Source of the DNA: Bacteroidales bacterium UBA5072
GTDB taxonomy: Bacteria; Bacteroidota; Bacteroidia; Bacteroidales; UBA10428
Length of the DNA stretch: 15,081 nt
Reading direction: 5' to 3'
Assembly: GCA_002415855.1 (NCBI GenBank)
Contig: DIAS01000160.1
Coordinates: 4,020 to 19,100, forward strand
In this document: one piece after another, positions 6,779-13,173 of the stretch
How the letters are laid out: each line of letters begins with the position of its first letter
Position numbering within the stretch: the first letter of the stretch is position 1
Position numbers and translations under genes: made by a program
The notes under the pieces: model-generated
Told to the model about the DNA's origin: nothing
What the model saw: only the letters and a program-made list of their open reading frames with translations
Databases searched by the model: none

Positions 6779-8605
6779 ATGATGAAGACAATCGGAAGTA
6801 TCGGTGTCGCTGTTATTCTGGCAACGGGCTTTCTGGTTAATGCCCAGGACTGGCAACCTGCCGGCGACCGGATTAAAACATCATGGGCTGACAAGGTGAA
6901 TCCGGCAAATCCATGGGCAGAATACCCCAGGCCGCAGTTGGTCCGTGATCAATGGCAATGCCTGAACGGTTTGTGGGATTATGCCATCCTGCCAAAAGGT
7001 CAGGGACCCGCAATGAAATACGATGGAAAAATCCTGGTCCCGTTTGCTGTCGAATCAAGCTTATCAGGCGTTCAGAAAGATGTAGGTGAGCAGAACGAAT
7101 TGTGGTACCACCGCAGCTTTTCCATTCCTGCTGTCTGGAAAAACAAACGAATTTTGCTCAATTTCGGCGCTGTAGACTGGAAAGCAGATGTCTGGGTAAA
7201 CCAGGTCAAGGTCGGCTCCCATACCGGCGGCTACACACCCTTTTCACTGGATATCACACCTTATCTGAACAAGAACAAGGAACAGGACCTGTTAGTGAGG
7301 GTGTGGGACCCGTCAGACGCAGGTTATCAGCCACATGGCAAGCAGGTGAAGAAACCTCAGGGGATCTGGTACACGTCAGTCACAGGCATATGGCAGACTG
7401 TATGGATGGAATCCGTGGAACAGGCCTACATCAGCCAGATTAAAACTGTTGCTGACATTGACGGAGGTTCAGTTTCAGTTGTGGCCACGGTAAAGGATGG
7501 TGTGCCAGGAGATCTTATCGAGGTCAGGGTACTGGAAAACGGAAAGGTTGCCGGCACGGGAAAAGCAGCCGTCGGCCAGGAAGTATTGATTGGTTTGCCC
7601 CGGGCAAAACTGTGGAGTCCTGAATCCCCCTTTCTGTATGATATGGAGGTAACCCTGATGCATAAACAGGAGGCAACTGACAAAGTGAGGAGCTATTTTG
7701 GCATGCGGAAGATTTCAACAAGGCGAGATGATAAAGGAGTTGTACGTTTGCAGCTCAACAACAACGATTATTTTCAGTTTGGTCCCCTCGACCAGGGGTG
7801 GTGGCCGGATGGCCTCTATACTGCACCGACTGATGAAGCCCTGGCCTATGACATTCAGAAAACCAAGGACTTTGGTTTCAACATGATCAGGAAACACGTA
7901 AAGGCGGAACCAGCCCGCTGGTATTATCATTGCGATCGTCTGGGCATCCTGGTATGGCAGGATATGCCAAGCGGAGACCATTCCCCGCAATGGCAGATGC
8001 GAAATTATTTCAATGGGAAGGAATTGGAGCGAAGTGCTGCATCTGAAGAAAACTATAGAAAAGAGTGGCGTGAGATCATGGATTTATGTTATTCAAATCC
8101 CTGCGTGGTAACCTGGGTACCTTTCAACGAAGCCTGGGGGCAATTCAAAACGCCCGAGATTGTGGAATGGACAAAGGATTATGATCCTTCGCGCCTGGTG
8201 AACCCGGCTAGCGGAGGCAATCATTACGATACCGGCGACATGCTCGATATCCACAACTATCCTGACCCTGTAATTGCCATGTTTGACGGCAAGCGTTCCT
8301 GTGTTCTGGGCGAATATGGCGGAATCGGCCTGGCCATTGATGGCCATCTCTGGGAACAGGGCCGTAACTGGGGGTATGTTCAGTATAAAACGTCGGATGA
8401 AGCCACTGACGCATACATCAGGATGGCAGAGAAACTGAAAACCCTTATACCAACCTGTTATTCGGCAGCTGTATATACCCAGACCACCGATGTGGAAATT
8501 GAGGTAAACGGCCTTATGACGTATGACCGTAAAATGATTAAACTAAATGAAGATCGCATCCGGAAAGTCAACCAGGAGGTGTGCAATTCGCTGAATAGTA
8601 AATAA
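6779..8605 (+). CDS. Exported glycoside hydrolase family 2 (beta-galactosidase/glucuronidase-like)
   Basis: A 608-residue periplasmic glycosidase with a signal peptide (hydrophobic residues 5-20, cleavage near NAQ at 21-23). Domains in order are the GH2 sugar-binding jelly roll (about 50-215: LNGLWDYAI, LWYHRSF, VDWKADVWVN, GGYTPFSLDIT), an immunoglobulin-like domain (about 216-312) and the TIM barrel (about 320-600). The barrel includes GFNMIRKHVKAEPARWYYHCDR (366-387 region), VTWVPFNEAWG (444-454) with acid/base Glu451 and CVLGEYGGIG (508-517) with nucleophile Glu512. There is no C-terminal extra domain, so it is shorter than LacZ and close to minimal three-domain members. GH2 enzymes release beta-linked galactose, glucuronic acid, mannose or related sugars; the sequence does not settle which. 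Codons ATG ATG start the gene, and either could be used. Confidence 0.92.
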   Translation: MMKTIGSIGVAVILATGFLVNAQDWQPAGDRIKTSWADKVNPANPWAEYPRPQLVRDQWQCLNGLWDYAILPKGQGPAMKYDGKILVPFAVESSLSGVQKDVGEQNELWYHRSFSIPAVWKNKRILLNFGAVDWKADVWVNQVKVGSHTGGYTPFSLDITPYLNKNKEQDLLVRVWDPSDAGYQPHGKQVKKPQGIWYTSVTGIWQTVWMESVEQAYISQIKTVADIDGGSVSVVATVKDGVPGDLIEVRVLENGKVAGTGKAAVGQEVLIGLPRAKLWSPESPFLYDMEVTLMHKQEATDKVRSYFGMRKISTRRDDKGVVRLQLNNNDYFQFGPLDQGWWPDGLYTAPTDEALAYDIQKTKDFGFNMIRKHVKAEPARWYYHCDRLGILVWQDMPSGDHSPQWQMRNYFNGKELERSAASEENYRKEWREIMDLCYSNPCVVTWVPFNEAWGQFKTPEIVEWTKDYDPSRLVNPASGGNHYDTGDMLDIHNYPDPVIAMFDGKRSCVLGEYGGIGLAIDGHLWEQGRNWGYVQYKTSDEATDAYIRMAEKLKTLIPTCYSAAVYTQTTDVEIEVNGLMTYDRKMIKLNEDRIRKVNQEVCNSLNSK

Positions 8606-8661
8606 CAGCGCGTATGGCATAGCACTGACTGCCTGTTGACACGGATCAGTTGCGATGAAAA

Positions 8662-8868
8662 TCAACTGCCATGAAACCTGAATGACAGTCTAACTTTGGT
8701 TCGATAGGCGACTACTTTGCCTTCCTCGATCTTCAGATCCTGCGAAACCACTTCAGCTACCCTTAAATCCTGAAGTGTTTTGGTTGCCTGATCAATGCAC
8801 ATCTTGGCGGCATCCTCCCAGGATACAGTGCTGGTGCCGATTAATTCAATGACTTTGTACACACTCAT
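8662..8868 (-). CDS. Dodecin family flavin-binding protein
   Basis: A 68-residue protein beginning MSVYKVIELIGTS. The ATG at 8868 is preferred over an in-frame start 42 bases upstream because it gives the usual dodecin length and is preceded on the minus strand by GGGAGGGT, one of the few strong ribosome-binding sites in the window. Family marks are TSTVSWEDAA with the aromatic residue that stacks on flavin (Trp17), the helix AAKMCIDQATKTLQDL, and the strand pair VVSQDLKIEEGKVVAYRTKVRLSF. Dodecins assemble as hollow dodecamers in the cytosol that store or buffer FMN/riboflavin. The gene is separate from its neighbours: it faces the GH2 stop and is divergent from the BlaI-type gene across a 279-base AT-rich gap. 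Confidence 0.93.
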   Translation of the reverse strand: MSVYKVIELIGTSTVSWEDAAKMCIDQATKTLQDLRVAEVVSQDLKIEEGKVVAYRTKVRLSFRFHGS

Positions 8869-8954
8869 GGTCTTACCCTCCCATTTGTTATTAATTAAAA
8901 ACTGAATCACTTTTGCCTTAGCAGGAGAAATAGTTTATACACGTTGGTAAATCG

Positions 8955-8978
8955 TACTATTAAATTTACAAAATAGTA
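8955..8978. repeat. Perfect 7-bp dyad in the dodecin/BlaI divergent gap
   Basis: TACTATT at 8955-8961 and its exact reverse complement AATAGTA at 8972-8978 are separated by 10 bases. It lies 86 bases upstream of the dodecin start. The half-sites ACTAT/ATAGT are the same as those in the three BlaI-type operator candidates at 9050-9105, though with a wider spacer. It may be a regulator site or a weak cruciform; function is unknown. Confidence 0.35.
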
Positions 8979-9049
8979 AGAAAAATTCCAGCTGTTATTC
9001 TGTTTTTTTTCATTGAAACAGATTGATCCTCTGAAATCTGGAAATTATA

Positions 9050-9105
9050 AACTATATTATACGTTAAATAACTGTAAAAATAGTTGCAAAACTGTTTTTA
9101 TAGTT
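9050..9105. promoter_or_regulatory. Three tandem 16-bp operator-like dyads upstream of the BlaI-type gene
   Basis: Three related 16-mers begin exactly 20 bases apart: AACTATATTATACGTT (9050-9065), AACTGTAAAAATAGTT (9070-9085) and AACTGTTTTTATAGTT (9090-9105). The second and third have arms AACTGT and ATAGTT around a 4-base centre, giving an imperfect AACTRT-N4-ATAGTT dyad; the first is more diverged in its right arm. The second overlaps the -33 element and the third fills the promoter spacer. BlaI/MecI/CopY repressors are dimeric winged-helix proteins that bind such dyads and repress their own operon. I infer that these are autoregulatory operators. The 20-base pitch, about two helical turns, would place dimers on one DNA face. 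Confidence 0.62.
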
Positions 9106-9114
9106 ATATATTTG
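9084..9114 (+). promoter_or_regulatory. Bacteroidota-type promoter of the BlaI/M56 operon
   Basis: A -33 TTG at 9084-9086 and a perfect -7 TATATTTG (TAnnTTTG) at 9107-9114 are separated by 20 bases, in the expected range for the Bacteroidota primary sigma factor. Transcription should start near 9120, leaving a leader of about 28 bases before the ATG at 9148. Both elements are interleaved with the operator-like dyads, the arrangement expected for direct repression. Confidence 0.65.
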
Positions 9115-9147
9115 TTGTGTTCTTTACAACTATTAATCCAAAGCATT

Positions 9148-9534
9148 ATGAAAAAGCTTACCAGTGCTGAAGAAGAAGTGATGCAAATCCTGTGGGACCT
9201 TGGAAAGGGATTTGTAAAAGAGGTAATCGAAAATATGCCGGAGCCCAGGCCTCCTTATAACACAGTGTCTACCGTGATCAGGGTTTTGGAAAAAAAGGAG
9301 TTTATATCGCACAGACAATATGGGAATACCTATGAATATTTTCCGCTTATAGCGCGTGATGAATATGCCAAGGTCCATTTTAACGGTTTTCTTTCCGGTT
9401 ATTTCAACAATTCATTTCCGAAGATGGCTGCTTTTTTTGCGCGTGAAAACAATCTCAGTATAAAAGAGCTTGAAGAAATCATGCGGATGACAGAAGAGGA
9501 ACTAAAAAAATCAAATACACAGGACCATGAATAG
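9148..9534 (+). CDS. BlaI/MecI/CopY-family transcriptional repressor
   Basis: A 128-residue cytosolic repressor. The ATG at 9148 is chosen because MKKLTSAEEEVMQILWDLG is the standard family N-terminus; in-frame sequence upstream is AT-rich and runs through the promoter. Residues 1-75 form the winged-helix DNA-binding domain, with PPYNTVSTVIRVLEKKEFI as recognition-helix region and wing start, then HRQYGNTYEYFPLI. Residues 80-128 are the dimerisation helices, ending in a charged tail. Family members are released from DNA when the partner M56 membrane peptidase triggers their cleavage. The stop codon overlaps the start of the M56 gene by 8 bases (ATGAATAG), so the two are translationally coupled. 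It most likely represses its own promoter through the dyads at 9050-9105. Confidence 0.93.
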   Translation: MKKLTSAEEEVMQILWDLGKGFVKEVIENMPEPRPPYNTVSTVIRVLEKKEFISHRQYGNTYEYFPLIARDEYAKVHFNGFLSGYFNNSFPKMAAFFARENNLSIKELEEIMRMTEEELKKSNTQDHE

Positions 9535-11086
9535 TTTTCTGGAATATGCGGTAAAATCATGTATATCACTCACCGTGCTTTACCTTTTCTACTGGCTGGT
9601 ACTTGAAAAGGGCGCCCACTTTGGGATGAACCGGTTTGTTCTTTTGTTTTCCGTCATCATTTCAATGGTGCTACCCGCAATTGCTCCCAACAACCTCAGT
9701 GCCCCGCAGGTTCTTGAGATACTCCCAAGCCTGGTTATTGATTTTGACACCCATTCTGATCCGCTTGCGATTGATTTTCAGTCTGCTGCACCGACTGCTG
9801 ATTCTGCCGGCGCACCGTTGAACGTATGGAAGATCATCCTGATTGTATACCTGGTTGGTGCTTTTATTGTTTTTGCCCGGCTTGTTTACCAGGCTATATA
9901 CCTGCATGCGGTTTCTCACTTGTCGAATAAAACCAGGCTCGATGGATATACCATTGTCTCAATGAGTTCGGAAATGGTTCCGTTTTCCTATTTCAACCGG
10001 ATATTCATACCTGCATCCAAAATTGATACGGGTTCATTTGACAGCATTATTGCCCATGAAAAATCGCACCTGAGTCAATGGCATTATATCGATTTGTTTA
10101 TTATTGAAGTAATAAGTATTCTTCAATGGTTTAACCCCATTGTATGGCTTTATGAAAAATCGATCAAAGAGGTTCATGAATATCTTGCTGATGATGCTGT
10201 TCTCAGTTCCGGCAGGAATCCGGGAAGATACCAGGCCCTCCTGGTCAACCAGGCCATGGGCGGTCCTGTTTTCATATTAACAAATCAATTTAATCAATCA
10301 CTCATTAAAAAAAGAATCGTTATGATGAAGAAAATGAGAAACTCGCGTGCGGCTCAATGGAAAGTACTTCTCATAGTGCCATTGATTGCCGGTCTGTTGC
10401 TGGCATTTGCCAGTCCGCAGATGAACAGCCAATCCTTTTCAGGAGGAGGAAAAATCACTATTTCCGGAAACGTAACAGACAGATCGACGGGTAAGGTCCT
10501 GCCGGCAAGTGTAGTCCAGATCAAGGGAACAACAACCGGAACAGTAACAGATGCTGAAGGCAACTATCAGATTATTGTTACCAGCAGCAGCGATGAACTT
10601 GTAATTTCCCAGGTCGGATACCGGACACAGGTACTTCCGATCGGGACCAACTCGATTCTCAATGTGCAGTTGGAACCGGATATTCTGGCATTGGATTTTT
10701 CACAGGGCAACAAACTGATCATGAATGAAGGTGCCACCCAAAAGCCCGACGCTGCGGATAAAGGTGAGAATGCATTTGTAATCGTGGAAGAACTGCCCAG
10801 TTATCCAGGTGGTACCGATGCTTTGCAGAAGTTCCTGATGACTAATATGCGTTATCCTGAAGATGCGAGAACGAAAGGAATTCATGGAACAGTAGTCATG
10901 ACCTACATCATCGATGTCAAAGGAATGGTCACCGGCGTTAAGATCATGCGTGGCGTTTCTCCGGATATTGACAAAGAAGCATTTCGTCTGACAAGCACCA
11001 TCACGGGATGGAAACCTGCGTCTCAGAATGGTCATGCTATTCCGATGACGGTTACCATGCCTATTGAGTTCAGTCTCAATCGATAA
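9527..11086 (+). CDS. M56 (BlaR1-like) membrane peptidase with carboxypeptidase-regulatory and TonB C-terminal domains
   Basis: A 519-residue inner-membrane protein. Membrane segments are seen near residues 10-25, 35-53, 101-119, possibly 189-207, and 279-296. The zinc-peptidase site is IIAHEKSHLSQWHYID, with HExxH at 177-181; a likely third ligand Glu218 sits in EVHEYLADDAV. After the last membrane segment comes a periplasmic carboxypeptidase-regulatory-like beta domain (about 309-385: ISGNVTDRSTGKVLPAS through VGYRTQVLPIG). Next is a linker, then a TonB C-terminal domain (about 420-518: LPSYPGGTDALQKFL, GTVVMTYIIDVKG, TMPIEF). There is no penicillin-binding sensor domain as in BlaR1/MecR1, so the signal is probably not a beta-lactam. 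The overlap with the BlaI-type gene indicates a functional pair: membrane peptidase activation leads to repressor loss. Confidence 0.9.
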   Translation: MNSFLEYAVKSCISLTVLYLFYWLVLEKGAHFGMNRFVLLFSVIISMVLPAIAPNNLSAPQVLEILPSLVIDFDTHSDPLAIDFQSAAPTADSAGAPLNVWKIILIVYLVGAFIVFARLVYQAIYLHAVSHLSNKTRLDGYTIVSMSSEMVPFSYFNRIFIPASKIDTGSFDSIIAHEKSHLSQWHYIDLFIIEVISILQWFNPIVWLYEKSIKEVHEYLADDAVLSSGRNPGRYQALLVNQAMGGPVFILTNQFNQSLIKKRIVMMKKMRNSRAAQWKVLLIVPLIAGLLLAFASPQMNSQSFSGGGKITISGNVTDRSTGKVLPASVVQIKGTTTGTVTDAEGNYQIIVTSSSDELVISQVGYRTQVLPIGTNSILNVQLEPDILALDFSQGNKLIMNEGATQKPDAADKGENAFVIVEELPSYPGGTDALQKFLMTNMRYPEDARTKGIHGTVVMTYIIDVKGMVTGVKIMRGVSPDIDKEAFRLTSTITGWKPASQNGHAIPMTVTMPIEFSLNR

Positions 11087-11100
11087 TAAGGGTTTTTACT

Positions 11101-11130
11101 GATTTGCGACCACTGCAGGGGTTGCAAATT
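11101..11130. terminator. Stem-loop between convergent genes, possible bidirectional terminator
   Basis: Bases 11102-11111 pair with 11120-11129 (ATTTGC/GCAAAT plus G-U, A-T and two C-G pairs) around an 8-base loop. It lies 15 bases after the M56 stop and 43 bases beyond the stop of the opposing TonB-domain gene. There is no T-run directly after the stem on either strand, so it is not a textbook intrinsic terminator. Confidence 0.4.
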
Positions 11131-11166
11131 CCCACGCAGGATATTCCCACGCTGAATTCCCCACGG
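11128..11166. repeat. Short direct repeats ATTCCCACGC in the convergent gap
   Basis: ATTCCCACGC occurs at 11128-11137 and 11143-11152, and a near copy ATTCCCCACGG at 11156-11166, spaced 15 and 13 bases apart. They sit just after the stem-loop. They look like a decayed or slippage-derived tandem array; no function is evident. Confidence 0.4.
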
Positions 11167-11172
11167 TATCTT

Positions 11173-12483
11173 TTATTTAACAGTTATTACAAACCTGATC
11201 ACTACCTGCGATTCAACAGGCACATTGTCTTTCAGCGCAGGCTTCCAGGGTGGGCTCTGGCTGATTACTCTTCTGTATTCAGCATTAATTACTGAGGGTG
11301 CAGTGCTTTTGATCCTGATATCACGAACGGAACCGTTGTCCTGTATGGAGAGTATGACCTGAATCCTGTGTTTCCCGGGAAATGGACGAAACTGTGAAGT
11401 GTCTGTCTTTTCATTCATCCACGATTTGAATGCCTTTAGGGTTCCTTCAGGCGGAACAGGTTTGATGAAATTATAAGGTTCCACGCCACCGCCTGTGGCA
11501 ATTTCATCTGACTCAACGCTACTTACCGCACCGGTTACATCGCGCTTCTTTTGCACACCGTATCCTATTACAACCACTTCCTCGAGAGCCAGGATATCCT
11601 CCTGCATGACTACTGGTCCATGGGCAACATCACCGGTGCCAAGTTCGAGCGGCTGATATCCGACATAACTCAAGGCAAGCCTGGCCCCGGTATCGTTCAG
11701 CTGCAAGGAAAAATTCCCGTCAATATCGGTAAGTGTCCCATGTGAAGTCCCCTTCTCAATAACTGCTACGCCGGGCAAGGCTTCCCCGTCACTTCCCACT
11801 ACTTTTCCTGTAATGTACATCGTGCCGGCTTGCTCTGACATCGCTTTTGAAGTTACCTGATCGGCTGCTGCCGGCTGCTTTACCGTCAGACTCTTCCTTG
11901 GTTCGGTTTCTGATTCGGGTTTTACTGCCTCTGCTGCTGCTTCAGCCTTTGCCTTAAATTCTGCCGCTGGCTCAGTCTCTGCGGTTACCCCCGGTTCTTC
12001 AATGTGTTCAGCCCCATGCTGAGATTCTAATTGCGGTTCCCTAGCCTCTTTGGATTTTTCATCAGGTTGTGAATCAGCAGCAATGCCTTTAACTGATCTT
12101 GGTGCTTCGGGTATAGCTGTTTCAGCCGGGGCAGCTTTTTTGTTGTCTCCCGTTTCCTGCGTAATAAGTTCCTGTGAGGGAGTTGTAAACACAAAATACA
12201 GGATTCCGGCAATGCCAATCAACAGCACGATGGCTGCGGCCATTCGAAACACAGGTGTCAGGCTGCGCTTTTTTGCACGATTTATCCGCGTATTCAACCT
12301 GCCTGTGAGCGCATCCATGTCGGATTCGAGTTCGCTTGCCTTCAGCTGGCTGAGTCCCTCAAAGGCATCATCATCAAATGAATCCTGCATCATCTTTTTT
12401 TCAAGCTCATGGCGCTGCAGGTTTGAAAGCAGTCCCTTTAAATAAGCGACTATTTGTTCGTATGTATGTTCAATTGCCGACAT
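11173..12483 (-). CDS. Membrane anti-sigma-like protein with SusC-type module and TonB C-terminal domain
   Basis: A 436-residue single-pass protein. The ATG at 12483 is preferred to a TTG 24 bases upstream because MSAIEHTYEQIVAYLKGLLS fits the family start. Residues 1-75 are a cytosolic helical segment of the kind seen at the N-terminus of Bacteroidota anti-sigma-like proteins (YLKG-LS--QRHELEKKMMQD, DDDAFEGL). Residues 79-100 are one membrane helix. Residues 101-218 are a Glu/Ala/Pro/Lys-rich linker able to span periplasm. Residues 222-295 are a carboxypeptidase-regulatory domain. Residues 299-322 carry the SusC plug-start signature VVVIGYGVQKKRDVTG. Residues 335-436 are a TonB C-terminal domain (RIQVILSIQDNGSVRDI, PPWKPAL). 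It overlaps the sigma gene by 14 bases, so coupled translation is likely. Anti-sigma function is inferred from position and N-terminal form; a dedicated TonB is an alternative. Confidence 0.82.
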   Translation of the reverse strand: MSAIEHTYEQIVAYLKGLLSNLQRHELEKKMMQDSFDDDAFEGLSQLKASELESDMDALTGRLNTRINRAKKRSLTPVFRMAAAIVLLIGIAGILYFVFTTPSQELITQETGDNKKAAPAETAIPEAPRSVKGIAADSQPDEKSKEAREPQLESQHGAEHIEEPGVTAETEPAAEFKAKAEAAAEAVKPESETEPRKSLTVKQPAAADQVTSKAMSEQAGTMYITGKVVGSDGEALPGVAVIEKGTSHGTLTDIDGNFSLQLNDTGARLALSYVGYQPLELGTGDVAHGPVVMQEDILALEEVVVIGYGVQKKRDVTGAVSSVESDEIATGGGVEPYNFIKPVPPEGTLKAFKSWMNEKTDTSQFRPFPGKHRIQVILSIQDNGSVRDIRIKSTAPSVINAEYRRVISQSPPWKPALKDNVPVESQVVIRFVITVK

Positions 12484-13069
12484 GCTTAAATTCTGCTTTT
12501 GATTCAAGGCAAATTTTCAAATTTCGCTTCCCGTTCTGGATGCAACTTTTTACTTTTACTTCATCATAATTCAATTCAGCAGCAATTTGCTTGTAACAAT
12601 GCTGTTGATAATAGAACAATTCCACACAAAGACGCTGTTCCTCTTTGAGCTGTTCAATACAGTCCCTCAACTTTGCCTGCAGGTCTTCGCCGTTTTGTTC
12701 TTCAACAGGGTGCAAAACAGATGTCGATTCCATAAAAATCTCACCGGAAATACCTTCAAATCTGTTCCTGTAGGCATGATCTTTCCTGAGCTTCATGAGA
12801 CAGTGATTTCGGGTCACGCCATATAGCCAGCTCCTGAAATTCCGAATATCAAACCTGGGAATTTCGTTCACCAGTACTTCAAAAATCTGCATCACTGCAT
12901 CCTGGCTGTCTTCGCGGTTTTTCAGGTACTTCACGCATACGCCATAAATCAGGTACATGTATCTGTTGTACAGGACTCCCAGAACCTCCAGGTCCCGATT
13001 TGCACGGTACAGGTCAACCAGATCCGTGTCAGAATGCTGGTCGTATTGATGCGGAGCGGCGTGAAGCAA
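12470..13069 (-). CDS. ECF-like RNA polymerase sigma factor
   Basis: A 199-residue sigma-70-family protein lacking regions 1 and 3. Region 2 spans about residues 28-96 (VLYNRYMYLIYGVCVKYL, NREDSQDAVMQIFE, FRSWLYGVTRNHCLMKLRK) and binds core polymerase and the -10 element. Region 4 spans about 134-187 (CIEQLKEEQRLCVELFYYQ, YKQIAAELNYDEVKVKSCI), a helix-turn-helix for the -35 element. The only in-frame start upstream of region 2 is a TTG at 13069, since an in-frame stop lies two codons further upstream. Its stop overlaps the start of the anti-sigma-like gene by 14 bases. The 104-base divergent gap to the VWA gene contains no TAnnTTTG on either strand, which would fit promoters read by this or another alternative sigma, but that is inference. 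Confidence 0.9.
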   Translation of the reverse strand: MLHAAPHQYDQHSDTDLVDLYRANRDLEVLGVLYNRYMYLIYGVCVKYLKNREDSQDAVMQIFEVLVNEIPRFDIRNFRSWLYGVTRNHCLMKLRKDHAYRNRFEGISGEIFMESTSVLHPVEEQNGEDLQAKLRDCIEQLKEEQRLCVELFYYQQHCYKQIAAELNYDEVKVKSCIQNGKRNLKICLESKAEFKHVGN

Positions 13070-13173
13070 AAGTTATGATTTAATAAAAACTAAAATTATC
13101 AAAAACTTTTATGGAAATGCACGTCCAAAATCACCTTATTCACAAAAAGTGTTTCACCTTAAAATTCAATGTC
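13070..13173. promoter_or_regulatory. Divergent promoter region between sigma-factor and VWA genes
   Basis: This 104-base AT-rich gap must hold the promoters of both the minus-strand sigma gene and the plus-strand VWA gene. The Bacteroidota housekeeping -7 box TAnnTTTG is absent on both strands. A small dyad CAC-AAAAA-GTG lies around 13141-13151. Control by an alternative sigma factor, possibly the neighbouring one, is plausible but not shown. Confidence 0.4.

Noticed and set aside
834..8605. A polysaccharide utilisation locus formed by the GH5 and GH2 genes.
   Set aside because: There is no SusC or SusD gene, the two enzymes are 5 kb apart on opposite strands, and unrelated genes lie between them.
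9013..9147. N-terminal extension of the BlaI-type protein by 45 residues.
   Set aside because: The extension is translated from the promoter and operator region; the family N-terminus begins exactly at the ATG at 9148.
9527..11086. Reading the BlaI/M56 pair as a beta-lactam resistance switch.
   Set aside because: No penicillin-binding sensor domain, and the MBL-fold enzyme at 5909-6700 resembles general MBL hydrolases and is not adjacent to the operon.
12050..12445. 131-codon plus-strand frame opposite the anti-sigma-like gene, Ser/Ala-rich.
   Set aside because: It mirrors the low-complexity Glu/Ala linker on the minus strand; no family resemblance.
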